8,576 nt of DNA from Actinomycetes bacterium (GCA_021823385.1 JAKAOC010000074.1:1-8576); one strand, 5' to 3'. Counted from the stretch's first letter, positions 1-7,503 are shown. Numbers and translations: made by a program. The notes: generated by a model not told the origin, from the letters alone.

Positions 1-2
1 GG

Positions 3-104
3 GCCGCCGCGCTGATCAACGGTCTACGAGAGCTACTCAGCGACCGCTCCGGGGTCATGCTCGTCTCCGACACGTGGGTGAGCCGTCCGGAGTACTTCCG
101 GTGA
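3..104 (+). CDS. 3' end of an unidentified protein-coding gene
   Basis: The frame is open from the left edge of the window and ends at TGA 102-104, giving 33 codons. About 29 of 33 codons end in G or C, as expected for a real gene in this genome. The visible C-terminus (ending DTWVSRPEYFR) is hydrophilic and shows no motif I recognise, so no function is proposed. A GC-rich inverted repeat begins four bases after the stop codon and may mark the end of the transcript. That this is coding sequence is inferred from codon bias alone. Confidence 0.5.
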   Translation, partial: AAALINGLRELLSDRSGVMLVSDTWVSRPEYFR

Positions 105-107
105 GCT

Positions 108-134
108 CCGCCACCTGCCGGGAGGGTGTGGCGG
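108..134 (+). terminator. Possible GC-rich hairpin after the first gene
   Basis: CCGCCAC at 108-114 pairs with GTGGCGG at 128-134 across a 13-base loop, starting just after the stop codon at 104. No T-run follows, so it is not a classical intrinsic terminator. Its position is the main argument for it. Confidence 0.2.
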
Positions 135-251
135 GTGGTGGCGCGAGCCGTCTGCGCGGGCGGCCACGCCGTCGGTTGGCACGTATAGGGCCAGAGGACA
201 GCCGGACGGACCCGCCTGTGGTCATTGCCGGTGACGACCAAGAGGTTGATT

Positions 252-517
252 ATGGCCGATCTGTTCCTTCTGAGCCACGGGGGAACCGCATCCCCATTCG
301 GGTCGTGATCCACAATTCGATCGTCCACCTCGTACTCCGCCCCATCCCCGGGATCACGCTGGCCGAGTATCGAAGGTGCTTCCCGCCGGGGCGTAATTGC
401 CACCAGAACCAAGTGCGGGCCCTACCCGGCAAGCAGGCGGCGTTGCTGCACTTCAACGAGCTCCTGACCGACCGCTGGACCCTGAGCGATGTGGCGGTGG
501 GGTGCGCTCGCCCATGA
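252..517 (+). pseudogene. Small unknown ORF, apparently frameshifted near 290-305
   Basis: ATG at 252 has a good ribosome-binding site (AGAGG at 241-245, six bases upstream). It reads 18 codons with G/C-rich third positions, starting MADLFLLSHGG, before a stop at 306-308. From about 290 the frame one base earlier takes over with about 86% G/C third positions and runs to TGA 515-517, including the stretch GKQAALLHFNELL. Before 290 that second frame has poor codon bias, so the switch looks like a single frameshift in a roughly 88-codon gene. I do not recognise the product. It could be a pseudogene, a sequencing error or a chance run. The rest of 105-600 holds nothing else I can name. Confidence 0.3.
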
Positions 518-600
518 CGGGTGCTCGGCCGGCGCACAGTGACGATCCTCGCGTGGACCCAGGTGAGAATGGGGAGCGGAGTGGACCGCGCCACTCGGTC

Positions 601-1620
601 ATGCGCTGCGGCGATGGAACCCGGGTGGTAGACGGCAGTGACCGGTCGATAAGTCTCGCGGTCGCCATGCTGCGGGCCGGCGAGGTGGTGGCGGTGCCCA
701 CCGAGACGGTCTACGGTCTTGCCGCAGACGCGTCCAACCCTGGGGCCGTTTTGCGTGTGTTCGCGGCCAAGGGCCGCCCCGGCGACCATCCGTTGATCGT
801 CCACCTGGGAAGGGGAGCAAACCTCGCCGACTGGGCACGACACATCCCGGACCAGGCATCCCGCCTGGCCGAGGCGTTCTGGCCCGGTCCCCTCACGATG
901 GTGCTGGACCGGCACCCGTCAGTTCTCGACGCGGTCACCGGAGGGCAGGACACCGTGGCCCTGCGGATCCCCTCTCATCCGGTGATGCAGAGGATCCTCC
1001 AAGACTTCGGTGGGGGGCTTGCCGCCCCATCGGCCAATCGCTTCGGGCACGTGAGCCCCACGACGGCGCGCCATGTGTGCGACGGGCTGGCTGATTCGGT
1101 CGGGCTGGTCGTGGACGGCGGTCCGTGCGACGTGGGTGTCGAGTCGACCATCGTGGCGTTCGAAGCGGACGAGGTGGTGATCCTGCGACCCGGCGGCGTG
1201 GCTCCCGAAGCCATCGAATCTGTTATCGGGCGTCAGGTGAGCACCGGCGCGGCCGGGGTGGTACGCGCACCGGGCATGTTGGCTTCCCATTACGCCCCCG
1301 CGACCCCGCTCGAGCTGTGTTCCGCCGACGAGGCTGCTCCACGAGCATCCAAGCTCGTGTCGCTGGGCAAACGGGTGGGCGTGCTGTCCTTGGGGAGAAC
1401 AAACGTGCCGGGGGCGGCGGCGACCTGGGATGCAGGTGGCGACATGGCCGGATTCGCGCGCTCTCTTTACCACTTCATGAGGCAGGCGGATGCCGAGGCA
1501 CTTGACGTGCTCGTGGTGGCGTTACCCCCCGTCGAAGGGCTCGGGCTTGCGGTCCAAGACCGCCTGCGCCGCGCCGCGCACCGGCCCGTTACCCCCGACC
1601 GCTGCGATCACGGCCACTGA
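601..1620 (+). CDS. sua5: L-threonylcarbamoyladenylate synthase, Sua5 type
   Basis: This cytosolic enzyme makes threonylcarbamoyl-AMP from threonine, bicarbonate and ATP, the first step of t6A37 modification of ANN-decoding tRNAs; the TsaD complex then transfers the group. The N-terminal YrdC/TsaC domain (about residues 16-210 of 339) shows PTETVYGLAADA (33-44), KGRP (57-60), PGPLT (95-99), the nucleotide-binding APSANRFGHVSPT (142-154) and GVESTIV (179-185). The linker APGMLASHYAP (223-233) and a C-terminal Sua5 domain (about 256-327, ending GLAVQDRLRRAA) make it Sua5 rather than the short TsaC; the length fits Sua5. No strong ribosome-binding site is seen. ATG 601 is preferred because similarity starts about 15 residues in, but GTG 553 and GTG 625 are in frame and possible. 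It converges with ilvD. Confidence 0.95.
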   Translation: MRCGDGTRVVDGSDRSISLAVAMLRAGEVVAVPTETVYGLAADASNPGAVLRVFAAKGRPGDHPLIVHLGRGANLADWARHIPDQASRLAEAFWPGPLTMVLDRHPSVLDAVTGGQDTVALRIPSHPVMQRILQDFGGGLAAPSANRFGHVSPTTARHVCDGLADSVGLVVDGGPCDVGVESTIVAFEADEVVILRPGGVAPEAIESVIGRQVSTGAAGVVRAPGMLASHYAPATPLELCSADEAAPRASKLVSLGKRVGVLSLGRTNVPGAAATWDAGGDMAGFARSLYHFMRQADAEALDVLVVALPPVEGLGLAVQDRLRRAAHRPVTPDRCDHGH

Positions 1621-1659
1621 TGCGTCCGAGAAGTAGACGATCGGCGCCCGCGAAAGGCG

Positions 1660-1941
1660 GTGCTTTTTAGCACAAGCACGGCGGGCCTCCGGCGAGACCG
1701 ATCGGGGCTGGTGGTCGTCGTCACCGGGACCGCAATCGAAATCGGCAAGACCGCCGAAGTCGGCAAGACCGGGTGAATGCCGGAGTCGCGGAAGAGTTGC
1801 CGCACGCCCGCATGGAGGGGACGCTTCCGGTTGATTTTGGGGGGGCTGAGTGGCGCCCCGCTCGTCGCGGTGCGCCGAGCGGCGTCGGCGACGGCGACGG
1901 CTCGAGCCGGCGCATCCAAGCCAAGCCCTTCCTGTGAACAA
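1660..1941 (+). pseudogene. Decayed 5' fragment resembling bioD (dethiobiotin synthetase)
   Basis: From GTG 1660 the frame reads through LVVVVTGTAIEIGKT (1708-1752). This matches the N-terminal strand and P-loop of dethiobiotin synthetase, typically VVTGTGTEVGKT. Directly after it, 18 bases are repeated (TCGGCAAGACCG at 1742-1753 and again at 1760-1771), duplicating the EVGKT piece, and a TGA follows at 1774. The same frame then continues with G/C-rich third positions to a weakly BioD-like ARAGASKPSPSCE near 1897-1935, where a KPvQS motif would be expected. No other biotin gene is nearby. The P-loop match is seen directly; family membership is inferred, and the part after 1776 is uncertain. 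Its end coincides with the end of ilvD on the other strand. Confidence 0.45.
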
Positions 1942-3663
1942 CTACGCGTCGACCGGCTGGTGGGGGTGAATGGTGTGGTCGTGACCCACCAAGGCACCCT
2001 GTGAGGCGCTACCGACCTGACGTGCGTATTTCGCCAAGAAGCCGTTCCCGCCGGGAAGAGGCGGCGCGTTCCACAGCCGCCGCCGCCGGTCGATCTCGGC
2101 TGAGGCCACCAGGAGGTCGAGGCGCCTTTCCTCGATGTCGATGAGGATCTGGTCGCCATCGGCGACGAGTCCGATTGGCCCGCCGACCGCGGATTCGGGA
2201 GAGACGTGACCGATGGACAGCCCGGTCGTGGCACCGGAGAAGCGGCCGTCGGTGATCAAGGCGACGTCGTGACCGTGGCTACTCCCGTTGACCGCCGCTG
2301 TCACGGCCAACATCTCGGGCATTCCAGGGCCGCCGCGGGGGCCCTCGCCACGGATGATGAGGACGTCGCCCGGTCGCAGCGTGCCCGAGCGGACATAGGC
2401 CATGGCCGGCTCCTCACCCTCGAACACCCGCGCCGTGCCGGTAAAGCGACGGACCTTCAATCCGGCGACCTTCACCACAGCCCCATCGGGAGCGAGCGAG
2501 CCGTACAGGATCGCGAGCCCGCCCTCTTCGTGCAAGGGGTGATCGATAGGGCGGACGACCGAGCCGTCCGGACTTGGGACATCGAGAGCAGTGAGGTTCT
2601 CCGCGAGGGTCGCCCCGGTCACGGTCATGCATTCGCCGTGAAGTAGACCAGCGTCGAGTAGCGCCTTCAGCACGATCGGCATGCCCCCCACCCGATCGAG
2701 ATCTGCCATCACGTACTGGCCTCCGGGCCGGAGATCCGCGAAGTGGGGGACCCGCCGGCCGATCCGATCGAAGTCATCGAGTGAGAGAGCCACTCCCGCT
2801 TCGTGCGCGATGGCCATCAGGTGGAGCACTGCGTTGGTGGAGCCGCCGAGGGCCATCACGACCGTGATCGCGTTTTCGAACGCCTCCCGGGTGAGGATAT
2901 GACGCGGGCGCAAGCCTGCCTCGAGGAGGTGCACTGCGGCTGCGCCGCTTCGATAGGCGATGTCCTCGCGGCGGGAGCCGCCCGCCGGCGGCGTCGCAGA
3001 CCCCGGCAGGGCCATCCCGAGCGCCTCAGCCTCGGCGGCCACGGTGTTCGCGGTGTACATGCCTGCGCACGACCCCTCTCCCGGGCAGGCCACGCGCTCG
3101 ATCTCCTCGAGCTCTTCGACTGACATGTGCCCGGCACTCACCGCTCCGACCCCTTCGAAGACGTCTTGCACGGTCACAGCGCGGCCTCGGTGCAAACCGG
3201 GCATGCTGCTGCCGCCGTAGACGAAGACCGTGGGGATGTCTAGCCGGGCTGCCGCCATCAGCATCGCCGGGAGGCTCTTGTCGCAGCCGGCAATCGTGAC
3301 GAGCGCGTCGAAGCGCTCCGCGACGGCCATGCACTCGACCGAGTCGGCAATGAGGTCCCGGCTCGGCAGGGAAGCCCGCATCCCGCTATGTCCCATCGCG
3401 ATGCCGTCGGACACGGCGATAGTCGCGAACCCGAGCGCAACGGCGCCTGCGTCGACGGCTCCGCGCCGCGCGGAAGAAGCCAGCCGCGACAACCCCATGT
3501 TGCACGGCGTGACGTCGTTCGCAGCGGCAGCGACCCCGATCTGAGGCTTGTCGAAGTCGCCGTCCTCGAACCCGACCGCTCGCAGCATCGCCCGGGCCGG
3601 GGCCCTCGCCACACCGGCGGTGACTTCGCGGCTTCGCCTATTCGGATCCTGAGCCATCTGCAT
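1942..3663 (-). CDS. ilvD: Dihydroxy-acid dehydratase
   Basis: It dehydrates 2,3-dihydroxyisovalerate and 2,3-dihydroxy-3-methylvalerate to the 2-keto acids in cytosolic valine, isoleucine, leucine and pantothenate synthesis. The 573-residue protein covers the whole IlvD/Edd family length. Three conserved cysteines are present: C54 (TPCNMG), C127 (AGCDKS) and C199 ([13 protein letters not shown]). This is the pattern of [2Fe-2S]-type enzymes. K128 of GCDKSLP is the metal-site lysine that is carboxylated in the family, and S476 of [19 protein letters not shown] is the expected catalytic serine. ATG 3663 is preferred because a promoter ends just upstream; ATG 3657 is two codons further in. No Shine-Dalgarno sequence precedes either, which fits leaderless translation. 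No other ilv or leu gene is in the window. Confidence 0.97.
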   Translation of the reverse strand: MQMAQDPNRRSREVTAGVARAPARAMLRAVGFEDGDFDKPQIGVAAAANDVTPCNMGLSRLASSARRGAVDAGAVALGFATIAVSDGIAMGHSGMRASLPSRDLIADSVECMAVAERFDALVTIAGCDKSLPAMLMAAARLDIPTVFVYGGSSMPGLHRGRAVTVQDVFEGVGAVSAGHMSVEELEEIERVACPGEGSCAGMYTANTVAAEAEALGMALPGSATPPAGGSRREDIAYRSGAAAVHLLEAGLRPRHILTREAFENAITVVMALGGSTNAVLHLMAIAHEAGVALSLDDFDRIGRRVPHFADLRPGGQYVMADLDRVGGMPIVLKALLDAGLLHGECMTVTGATLAENLTALDVPSPDGSVVRPIDHPLHEEGGLAILYGSLAPDGAVVKVAGLKVRRFTGTARVFEGEEPAMAYVRSGTLRPGDVLIIRGEGPRGGPGMPEMLAVTAAVNGSSHGHDVALITDGRFSGATTGLSIGHVSPESAVGGPIGLVADGDQILIDIEERRLDLLVASAEIDRRRRLWNAPPLPGGNGFLAKYARQVGSASQGALVGHDHTIHPHQPVDA

Positions 3664-3700
3664 ACGAAGAAGATATCATGAACAGAAATACGTATGTCAA
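3664..3700 (-). promoter_or_regulatory. Probable ilvD promoter giving a nearly leaderless mRNA
   Basis: On the minus strand a perfect -35 TTGACA (plus-strand 3695-3700) is followed after 16 bases by TGATAT (3673-3678), a weak -10. A start about seven bases further on would fall at 3663-3667, at or within a few bases of the ilvD ATG at 3663. CATACG at 3661-3666 and CGTATG at 3691-3696 form an inverted repeat that flanks the promoter. The motif TTCGTATG around the start codon recurs at the promoter near 4307. Confidence 0.45.
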
Positions 3701-4155
3701 ATCGGGAGGTGGGTCTCGCGGTGATCGGAGTCGGGCTCGGAGGCAAGCACAACGCAACCGCGGCAGCCATTCCAGCTCTCGTCGCGTGAGGGACGTCGAC
3801 CTAGGCCGGACCGAGATCCTCGGAGCCATACGACCTGAGGTTCTAGCGGCCGAGGCCACCATCGTCTCCCCTGGGTTTGGCCCCATCCCCGAAGAGGCGG
3901 ACCGCTCCTGGGGTCTGTGACACTGACCAGGTCGCATGCCGCTCGGCGGGCACTCCACGAGCGCGTGCCGCCTCTGATCTCGTCGAGATCCCGCCTGCCG
4001 GGTCGCGTGCTCCGCCATCAAGGCCGCGCCAGCATCGAGGATGCGGCTCGCAGCGCCGCCGGCTCGCCTCGGCAGCTGCTCTTGCGGTAGTCACCGGATC
4101 GCTCTATTTCGTCGCCGAGGCCCGCCGAAACATGAATCCTGGGACGTTCGGTTGA
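3694..4155 (+). pseudogene. Frameshifted relic of folC (folylpolyglutamate synthase), 3' half
   Basis: Pieces of a FolC protein lie in order in changing frames. VIGVGLGGKHNATAAA (3724-3771) resembles the family's LGGRHQ..NAA segment. GRTEILGAIRPEV (about 3804-3842) resembles GRxEvl..xPxV. DQVACRSAGTPRARAASDLVEI (about 3925-3990) resembles the TrspsPRAl..dL stretch. ASIEDAARSAAG (about 4028-4063) resembles the following helix. VVTGSLYFVAEAR (4087-4125) is the hallmark C-terminal strand VTGSLYLVGEAR. At least four frame changes and a stop at 3787-3789 rule out an intact gene. The N-terminal ATP-binding half is missing, and ilvD begins where it would lie. The last motif is strong; the earlier ones are weaker individually but are in the right order. 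Confidence 0.6.
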
Positions 4156-4287
4156 GCAACTGCCTTGCCGGTAGGTCCGGCGCGGTCACCAAGCGCTCGC
4201 ACCCCGGCGTGCGGGCCGGGCGTTCCTGCCCTGGGGCCGGGCCCTCGGTGGACCTCCGGGGTTGCCAGGCTTACGCCCGATTCGTGC

Positions 4288-4316
4288 ACTTGTATACGAA
4301 CTACAATTCGTATAAT
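4288..4316 (+). promoter_or_regulatory. Promoter of the isocitrate dehydrogenase-purK operon
   Basis: A perfect TATAAT at 4311-4316 has ACTTGT (4288-4293) 17 bases upstream, or TTGTAT (4290-4295) at the short spacing of 15; neither is a good -35. Transcription would begin around 4323-4326, at the ATG of the next ORF (4326), so the message is probably leaderless. The local A/T richness stands out against the GC-rich surroundings. Confidence 0.55.
4293..4314. promoter_or_regulatory. Perfect 8-bp inverted repeat over the -10 box, likely operator
   Basis: TATACGAA (4293-4300), six bases, then TTCGTATA (4307-4314) is a perfect dyad. Its right arm supplies the first four bases of the TATAAT box, so a bound protein would block RNA polymerase. 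The left part, TTGTATACGA, resembles GntR/FadR-type operators, but no regulator gene is present to support that. No transcription factor is identified. Confidence 0.5.
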
Positions 4317-4325
4317 GTGGTGCGT

Positions 4326-4721
4326 ATGATGAGCAATGTAGGGATGTCGAGCAGCCAGTGTTGCACTCCGGCGCGGCCAGGATGGCGGCGTCAGCGGGTG
4401 GTAGGGGTCGACCTGTGGGCGGACTGCCCCTCTGGTGGGCAGCAGGTGATGGCCATGGCCCGCTGTGCTGCGACCGCTACGCACCTCCGCCTGGCCACTG
4501 TGATGGAAGTGCACCGCGACGAAGGAGAGCCGGAAGGCGACAACGAGGACGGTGTTCTCCGCCTGCGCTTCTTGGCCCGCCGCGACGACGTTCACGTGAC
4601 CGACGAGGCGATCTGGGAGCTCCTGGTCAGGCTGCCCGGTGGGCTGCGGTGGTCGCGGCTGGCCAAGCTGGAGGAGTTCGACGGCATCCCGAACTTCGTC
4701 CCGCTGCCGGCGCTGCCATGA
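4326..4721 (+). CDS. Stand-alone isocitrate dehydrogenase C-terminal-domain protein
   Basis: This 131-residue protein has no dehydrogenase core but resembles the extra C-terminal domain of Thermus-type isocitrate dehydrogenase. It shows VVGVDLW (25-31), HLRL (53-56), LRLRFLAR (78-85), ELLVRL (98-103) and KLEEFDGIPNF (114-124). The next gene's product has LVGIDVF, LELV, WRCRFQA, ALLGRL and LFTFDGQPGF in the same order and spacing. The first 22 residues look unstructured, and an acidic insert EGEPEGDNED lies at 66-75. It starts at or beside the predicted transcription start (second ATG at 4329), with no Shine-Dalgarno sequence. It ends 45 bases before the dehydrogenase gene, so the two are probably cotranscribed. 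The role is unknown: a regulatory partner is possible, as is a relic of a second full-length copy. The divergence shows that it is not a recent duplication. Confidence 0.6.
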   Translation: MMSNVGMSSSQCCTPARPGWRRQRVVGVDLWADCPSGGQQVMAMARCAATATHLRLATVMEVHRDEGEPEGDNEDGVLRLRFLARRDDVHVTDEAIWELLVRLPGGLRWSRLAKLEEFDGIPNFVPLPALP

Positions 4722-4766
4722 CCGGAATCACCCTCGCCCGGAAACGACGTCAACAAGGAGCAGTAC

Positions 4767-6221
4767 ATGAGCACTGGCAGTAATGGGGCGGTCCCGATCA
4801 CGGTCGCGTACGGCGACGGTATCGGCCCGGAGATCATGGAGGCCACTCTTCGCATCATCATGGCCGGCGGCGCCGATCTGGACGTGACGACGATCCGGAT
4901 TGGCGAGGCGGTCTACGCGGCGGGCAACACCGCCGGCATCGAACCGGAGGCCTGGGAATCCTTGCGCAGGACCAAGGTCTTCCTGAAGGCTCCCATCACG
5001 ACGCCCCAAGGGGGCGGGTTCAAGAGCCTGAACGTGACCGTCCGCAAGGCGTTCGGCCTCTTCGCAAACGTAAGGCCCTGCCCTTCGTACTCCCCGTTCG
5101 TCGCGACGAAGCATCCCGGCATGGACGTCGTCATAATCCGTGAGAACGAAGAGGACCTCTACGGCGGTATCGAGCATCGCCAGACAGAAGATGTCACCCA
5201 GTGCCTGAAGCTCATCACGAGACCGGGGACCGAACGTCTGGTCAGGTACGCCTTCGAGTACGCCCGTCGCTACGGACGCTCCAAGATCACCTGCTTCACC
5301 AAGGACAACATCATGAAGATGACCGACGGGCTGTTCCGCCGCGTCTTCGAGGAGGTGGCGGCCGAGTACCCGGACATCGAGTCCGAGCACTGGATCGTGG
5401 ACATAGGTGCAGCCAAGCTTGCGGACACTCCCGAAGCCTTCGACGTCGTCGTCCTGCCGAACCTCTACGGTGACATCCTCTCCGATGTGGCGGCACAGAT
5501 CGCCGGATCCGTCGGCCTTGCAGGCAGCGCGAACGTCGGCAGCGAGATCGCGATGTTCGAGGCGATCCACGGATCTGCGCCTCGGCGGGCCGGCCAGAAC
5601 CTGGCCAACCCCTCGGGCCTGCTGCTCGGGGCTGTCCAGATGCTCGTTCACATCGGCCAGGGCGCGGTGGCTGAGCGAGTCCACAACGCCTGGTTGCGCA
5701 CCATTGAGGATGGTGTGCACACCTATGACATCTACGATCCCGAGGTCTCGCGCGAGAAGGTCGGGACCTCCCAGTTCGCGGACGCGGTGATAGTCCGGCT
5801 GGGCGAGTCACCGAAGGCTCTAAAGCCCGTCCACTACCCGTCGAGCTCCGAGCGGATCTCCGTCGCAGTTTCGGAGCGTCCGCTCGCCAGGAAAGAGCTG
5901 GTGGGCATCGACGTGTTCGTGGAGTCTCGCAAGCCCGTCGACGAGCTGGCCAAAGCCCTCGAAGAGAACGCCGGCCCTCTCGAGCTGGTCATGATCACCA
6001 ATCGTGGGCAAAAGGTCTACCCGGGTGGCATCCCGGAAACATTCTGCGTGGACCATTGGCGCTGCCGCTTCCAGGCCGGCGAAGCGGACGGGCCTTTCTC
6101 CTACGAGGACGTACTCGCGTTGCTCGGACGTCTGGTAGGGGCGGGCCTACCCTTCATCAAGACCGAAGGGCTGTTCACCTTCGACGGCCAGCCCGGCTTC
6201 TCCCTTGGTCAGGGGCAATGA
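4767..6221 (+). CDS. icd: Isocitrate dehydrogenase, Thermus/Rickettsia type with C-terminal domain
   Basis: It oxidatively decarboxylates isocitrate to 2-oxoglutarate in the TCA cycle. The core of 484 residues shows YGDGIGPE (15-22), the isocitrate-binding SLNVTVRK (88-94) with R103 and R125, RENEEDLYGGIEHRQ (125-139), KDN (179-181), and metal-binding D212, D236 and D240 (PNLYGDILSD). HGSAPRRAGQN (268-278) is the adenine loop. R273 and R274 occupy the places of the lysine and tyrosine that hold the 2'-phosphate in NADP enzymes, so NADP use is likely but inferred. Residues 377-484 form the additional C-terminal domain that the upstream ORF duplicates. ATG 4767 is set by AAGGAG at 4755-4760, six bases upstream. 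The stop overlaps purK. A related decarboxylating dehydrogenase is less likely because of the C-terminal domain. Confidence 0.92.
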   Translation: MSTGSNGAVPITVAYGDGIGPEIMEATLRIIMAGGADLDVTTIRIGEAVYAAGNTAGIEPEAWESLRRTKVFLKAPITTPQGGGFKSLNVTVRKAFGLFANVRPCPSYSPFVATKHPGMDVVIIRENEEDLYGGIEHRQTEDVTQCLKLITRPGTERLVRYAFEYARRYGRSKITCFTKDNIMKMTDGLFRRVFEEVAAEYPDIESEHWIVDIGAAKLADTPEAFDVVVLPNLYGDILSDVAAQIAGSVGLAGSANVGSEIAMFEAIHGSAPRRAGQNLANPSGLLLGAVQMLVHIGQGAVAERVHNAWLRTIEDGVHTYDIYDPEVSREKVGTSQFADAVIVRLGESPKALKPVHYPSSSERISVAVSERPLARKELVGIDVFVESRKPVDELAKALEENAGPLELVMITNRGQKVYPGGIPETFCVDHWRCRFQAGEADGPFSYEDVLALLGRLVGAGLPFIKTEGLFTFDGQPGFSLGQGQ

Positions 6222-7426
6222 CCATTATCGGAGGTCCGCGCGGAGGCCAGCCCAGTGCTCGTAACGGGCACGGCGAGGTGAGTATCCGCAGGCGGGGGTC
6301 GGCCAGGGTGGCGATGATCGGAGCTGGGCAAGTAGCCCGGATGACCTACCAGGCTGCCGTCGATCTCGACATCGATGTCGTAGTCCTGGCTGGGTCCGCC
6401 GATGACAGCGCCGTCGTCGGTGGCGCACCGCACCGGTTGGGATCATCGTCGTGCTTGGCGGACATCCAGGCGGTGGCTGCGGGGGCCGACGTAGTCACCT
6501 TCGACCACGAGGTAGTCCCTTGGGCGCATCTGGAGCGGCTGGAGCAGCTCGGATATCGCTTGCGCCCGGCGTCGCCTGCACTGGGCCTGGCCCAGGACAA
6601 GCTCAAGGCTCGCACGGTCCTATCGGAGTCGGGTTTCCCCGTGCCGGCGTTCGCTCGGGTGTCGTCACCGGGAGACGTCGCGAGGTTCGCCGAAGCGCAG
6701 GGGTGGCCGGTCATAGTGAAAGGCGCGAGGGGCGGCTACGGCGGTCGAGGCCTCCACCTGATTGAGAGCCTGGACCAAGCTGGGGCTCTCTTCGAGCCGG
6801 GAACGCGTGAGAATTCCTTTTGGCTTGCCGAGGAGCACGTCGACATCGCGGCCGAGCTGGCGATCCTGATCGCCCGCAGCGTTTCAGGGTACGTGGCGGT
6901 GTACCCGGCCATCCAAACCGTCCATGAGGCCGGGGTCCGCCGGCACCTGCTCATGCCGGCATCGCTGCCCGCCCCTGTCATCGACCAGGCAGTTCGGATG
7001 GCGAAGTCGATCGCCGACGGCATCGACGCCACCGGGGTGCTCGCCGTGGAGATGTTCCTCGACACCCGTGGCCAGCTTCTCGTCGACGAGATCGCCCTGC
7101 GGCCGCACAACTCCGGTCATGTCACGATCGAGGCCTGTGAGACTTCGCAGTTCCACCAGCACTTGCGTGCCGTGCTCGACTGGCCGCTCGGTGCCACGAC
7201 GCTGCGCAGCCCCGCGGCGACCGTGAACCTTATCAGCGGGACGGACACCTGCGACCCCTCTGTCCGGCTTCCCCGCGCCCTGGCCGTCACCGGCGCGCAT
7301 ATCCATCTGTATGGGAAGGCTCCTCGCCCAGGCCGCAAGCTTGGACACGTCACCGCCCTCGGTGCGAGCACGGAGCATGCGCTCGAGACCGCGCAAACGG
7401 TGGCTGCGCTGCTCACGGAGTCATGA
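6218..7426 (+). CDS. purK: 5-(carboxyamino)imidazole ribonucleotide synthase
   Basis: PurK uses ATP and bicarbonate to carboxylate AIR to N5-CAIR in de novo purine synthesis; PurE then rearranges the product. The 402-residue protein has the ATP-grasp layout. GAGQVARM (35-42) begins the N-terminal domain, and TFDHEVVP (94-101) and AQDKLKAR (125-132) follow. KGARGGYGGRG (168-178) is the ATP-binding loop, EMF (278-280) and DEIALRPHNSGH (290-301) carry the metal and substrate residues, and TSQFHQHLRAVLDWPLG (309-325) and HLYGKAPRPGRKLGH (363-377) close the fold. ATG 6218 overlaps the dehydrogenase stop as ATGA, with AGGGG at 6211-6215, indicating translational coupling. About 27 residues precede the first motif, so GTG 6278 is an alternative start. 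No purE follows, although purK and purE often sit together. Confidence 0.95.
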   Translation: MTIIGGPRGGQPSARNGHGEVSIRRRGSARVAMIGAGQVARMTYQAAVDLDIDVVVLAGSADDSAVVGGAPHRLGSSSCLADIQAVAAGADVVTFDHEVVPWAHLERLEQLGYRLRPASPALGLAQDKLKARTVLSESGFPVPAFARVSSPGDVARFAEAQGWPVIVKGARGGYGGRGLHLIESLDQAGALFEPGTRENSFWLAEEHVDIAAELAILIARSVSGYVAVYPAIQTVHEAGVRRHLLMPASLPAPVIDQAVRMAKSIADGIDATGVLAVEMFLDTRGQLLVDEIALRPHNSGHVTIEACETSQFHQHLRAVLDWPLGATTLRSPAATVNLISGTDTCDPSVRLPRALAVTGAHIHLYGKAPRPGRKLGHVTALGASTEHALETAQTVAALLTES

Positions 7427-7503
7427 GCCCGGCTTAGACCGCCCGGCGAGATCAGGTGGTCCGTGCTGGCGTGAGGCGGTTGGTGCGTCCTCGCCCGAGA
7501 CGC

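Noticed and set aside
340..510. Faint resemblance of CHQNQVRALPGKQ...HFNELL to the PurH segment around NPHQ and GK.LSYNNLLD.
   Set aside because: The spacing between HQ and GK is far too short for PurH and no other PurH motif is present.
1660..1673. GTGCT-TTTT-AGCAC hairpin after sua5 as a terminator.
   Set aside because: It has only five pairs with the T-run in the loop rather than after the stem.
4213..4242. Direct repeat of GGGCCGGGC at 4213-4221 and 4234-4242.
   Set aside because: Low-complexity GC-rich sequence with no array or regular period.
4728..5720. Long minus-strand open frame opposite isocitrate dehydrogenase.
   Set aside because: It is the antisense shadow common in high-GC genes; the plus-strand gene has unmistakable motifs.
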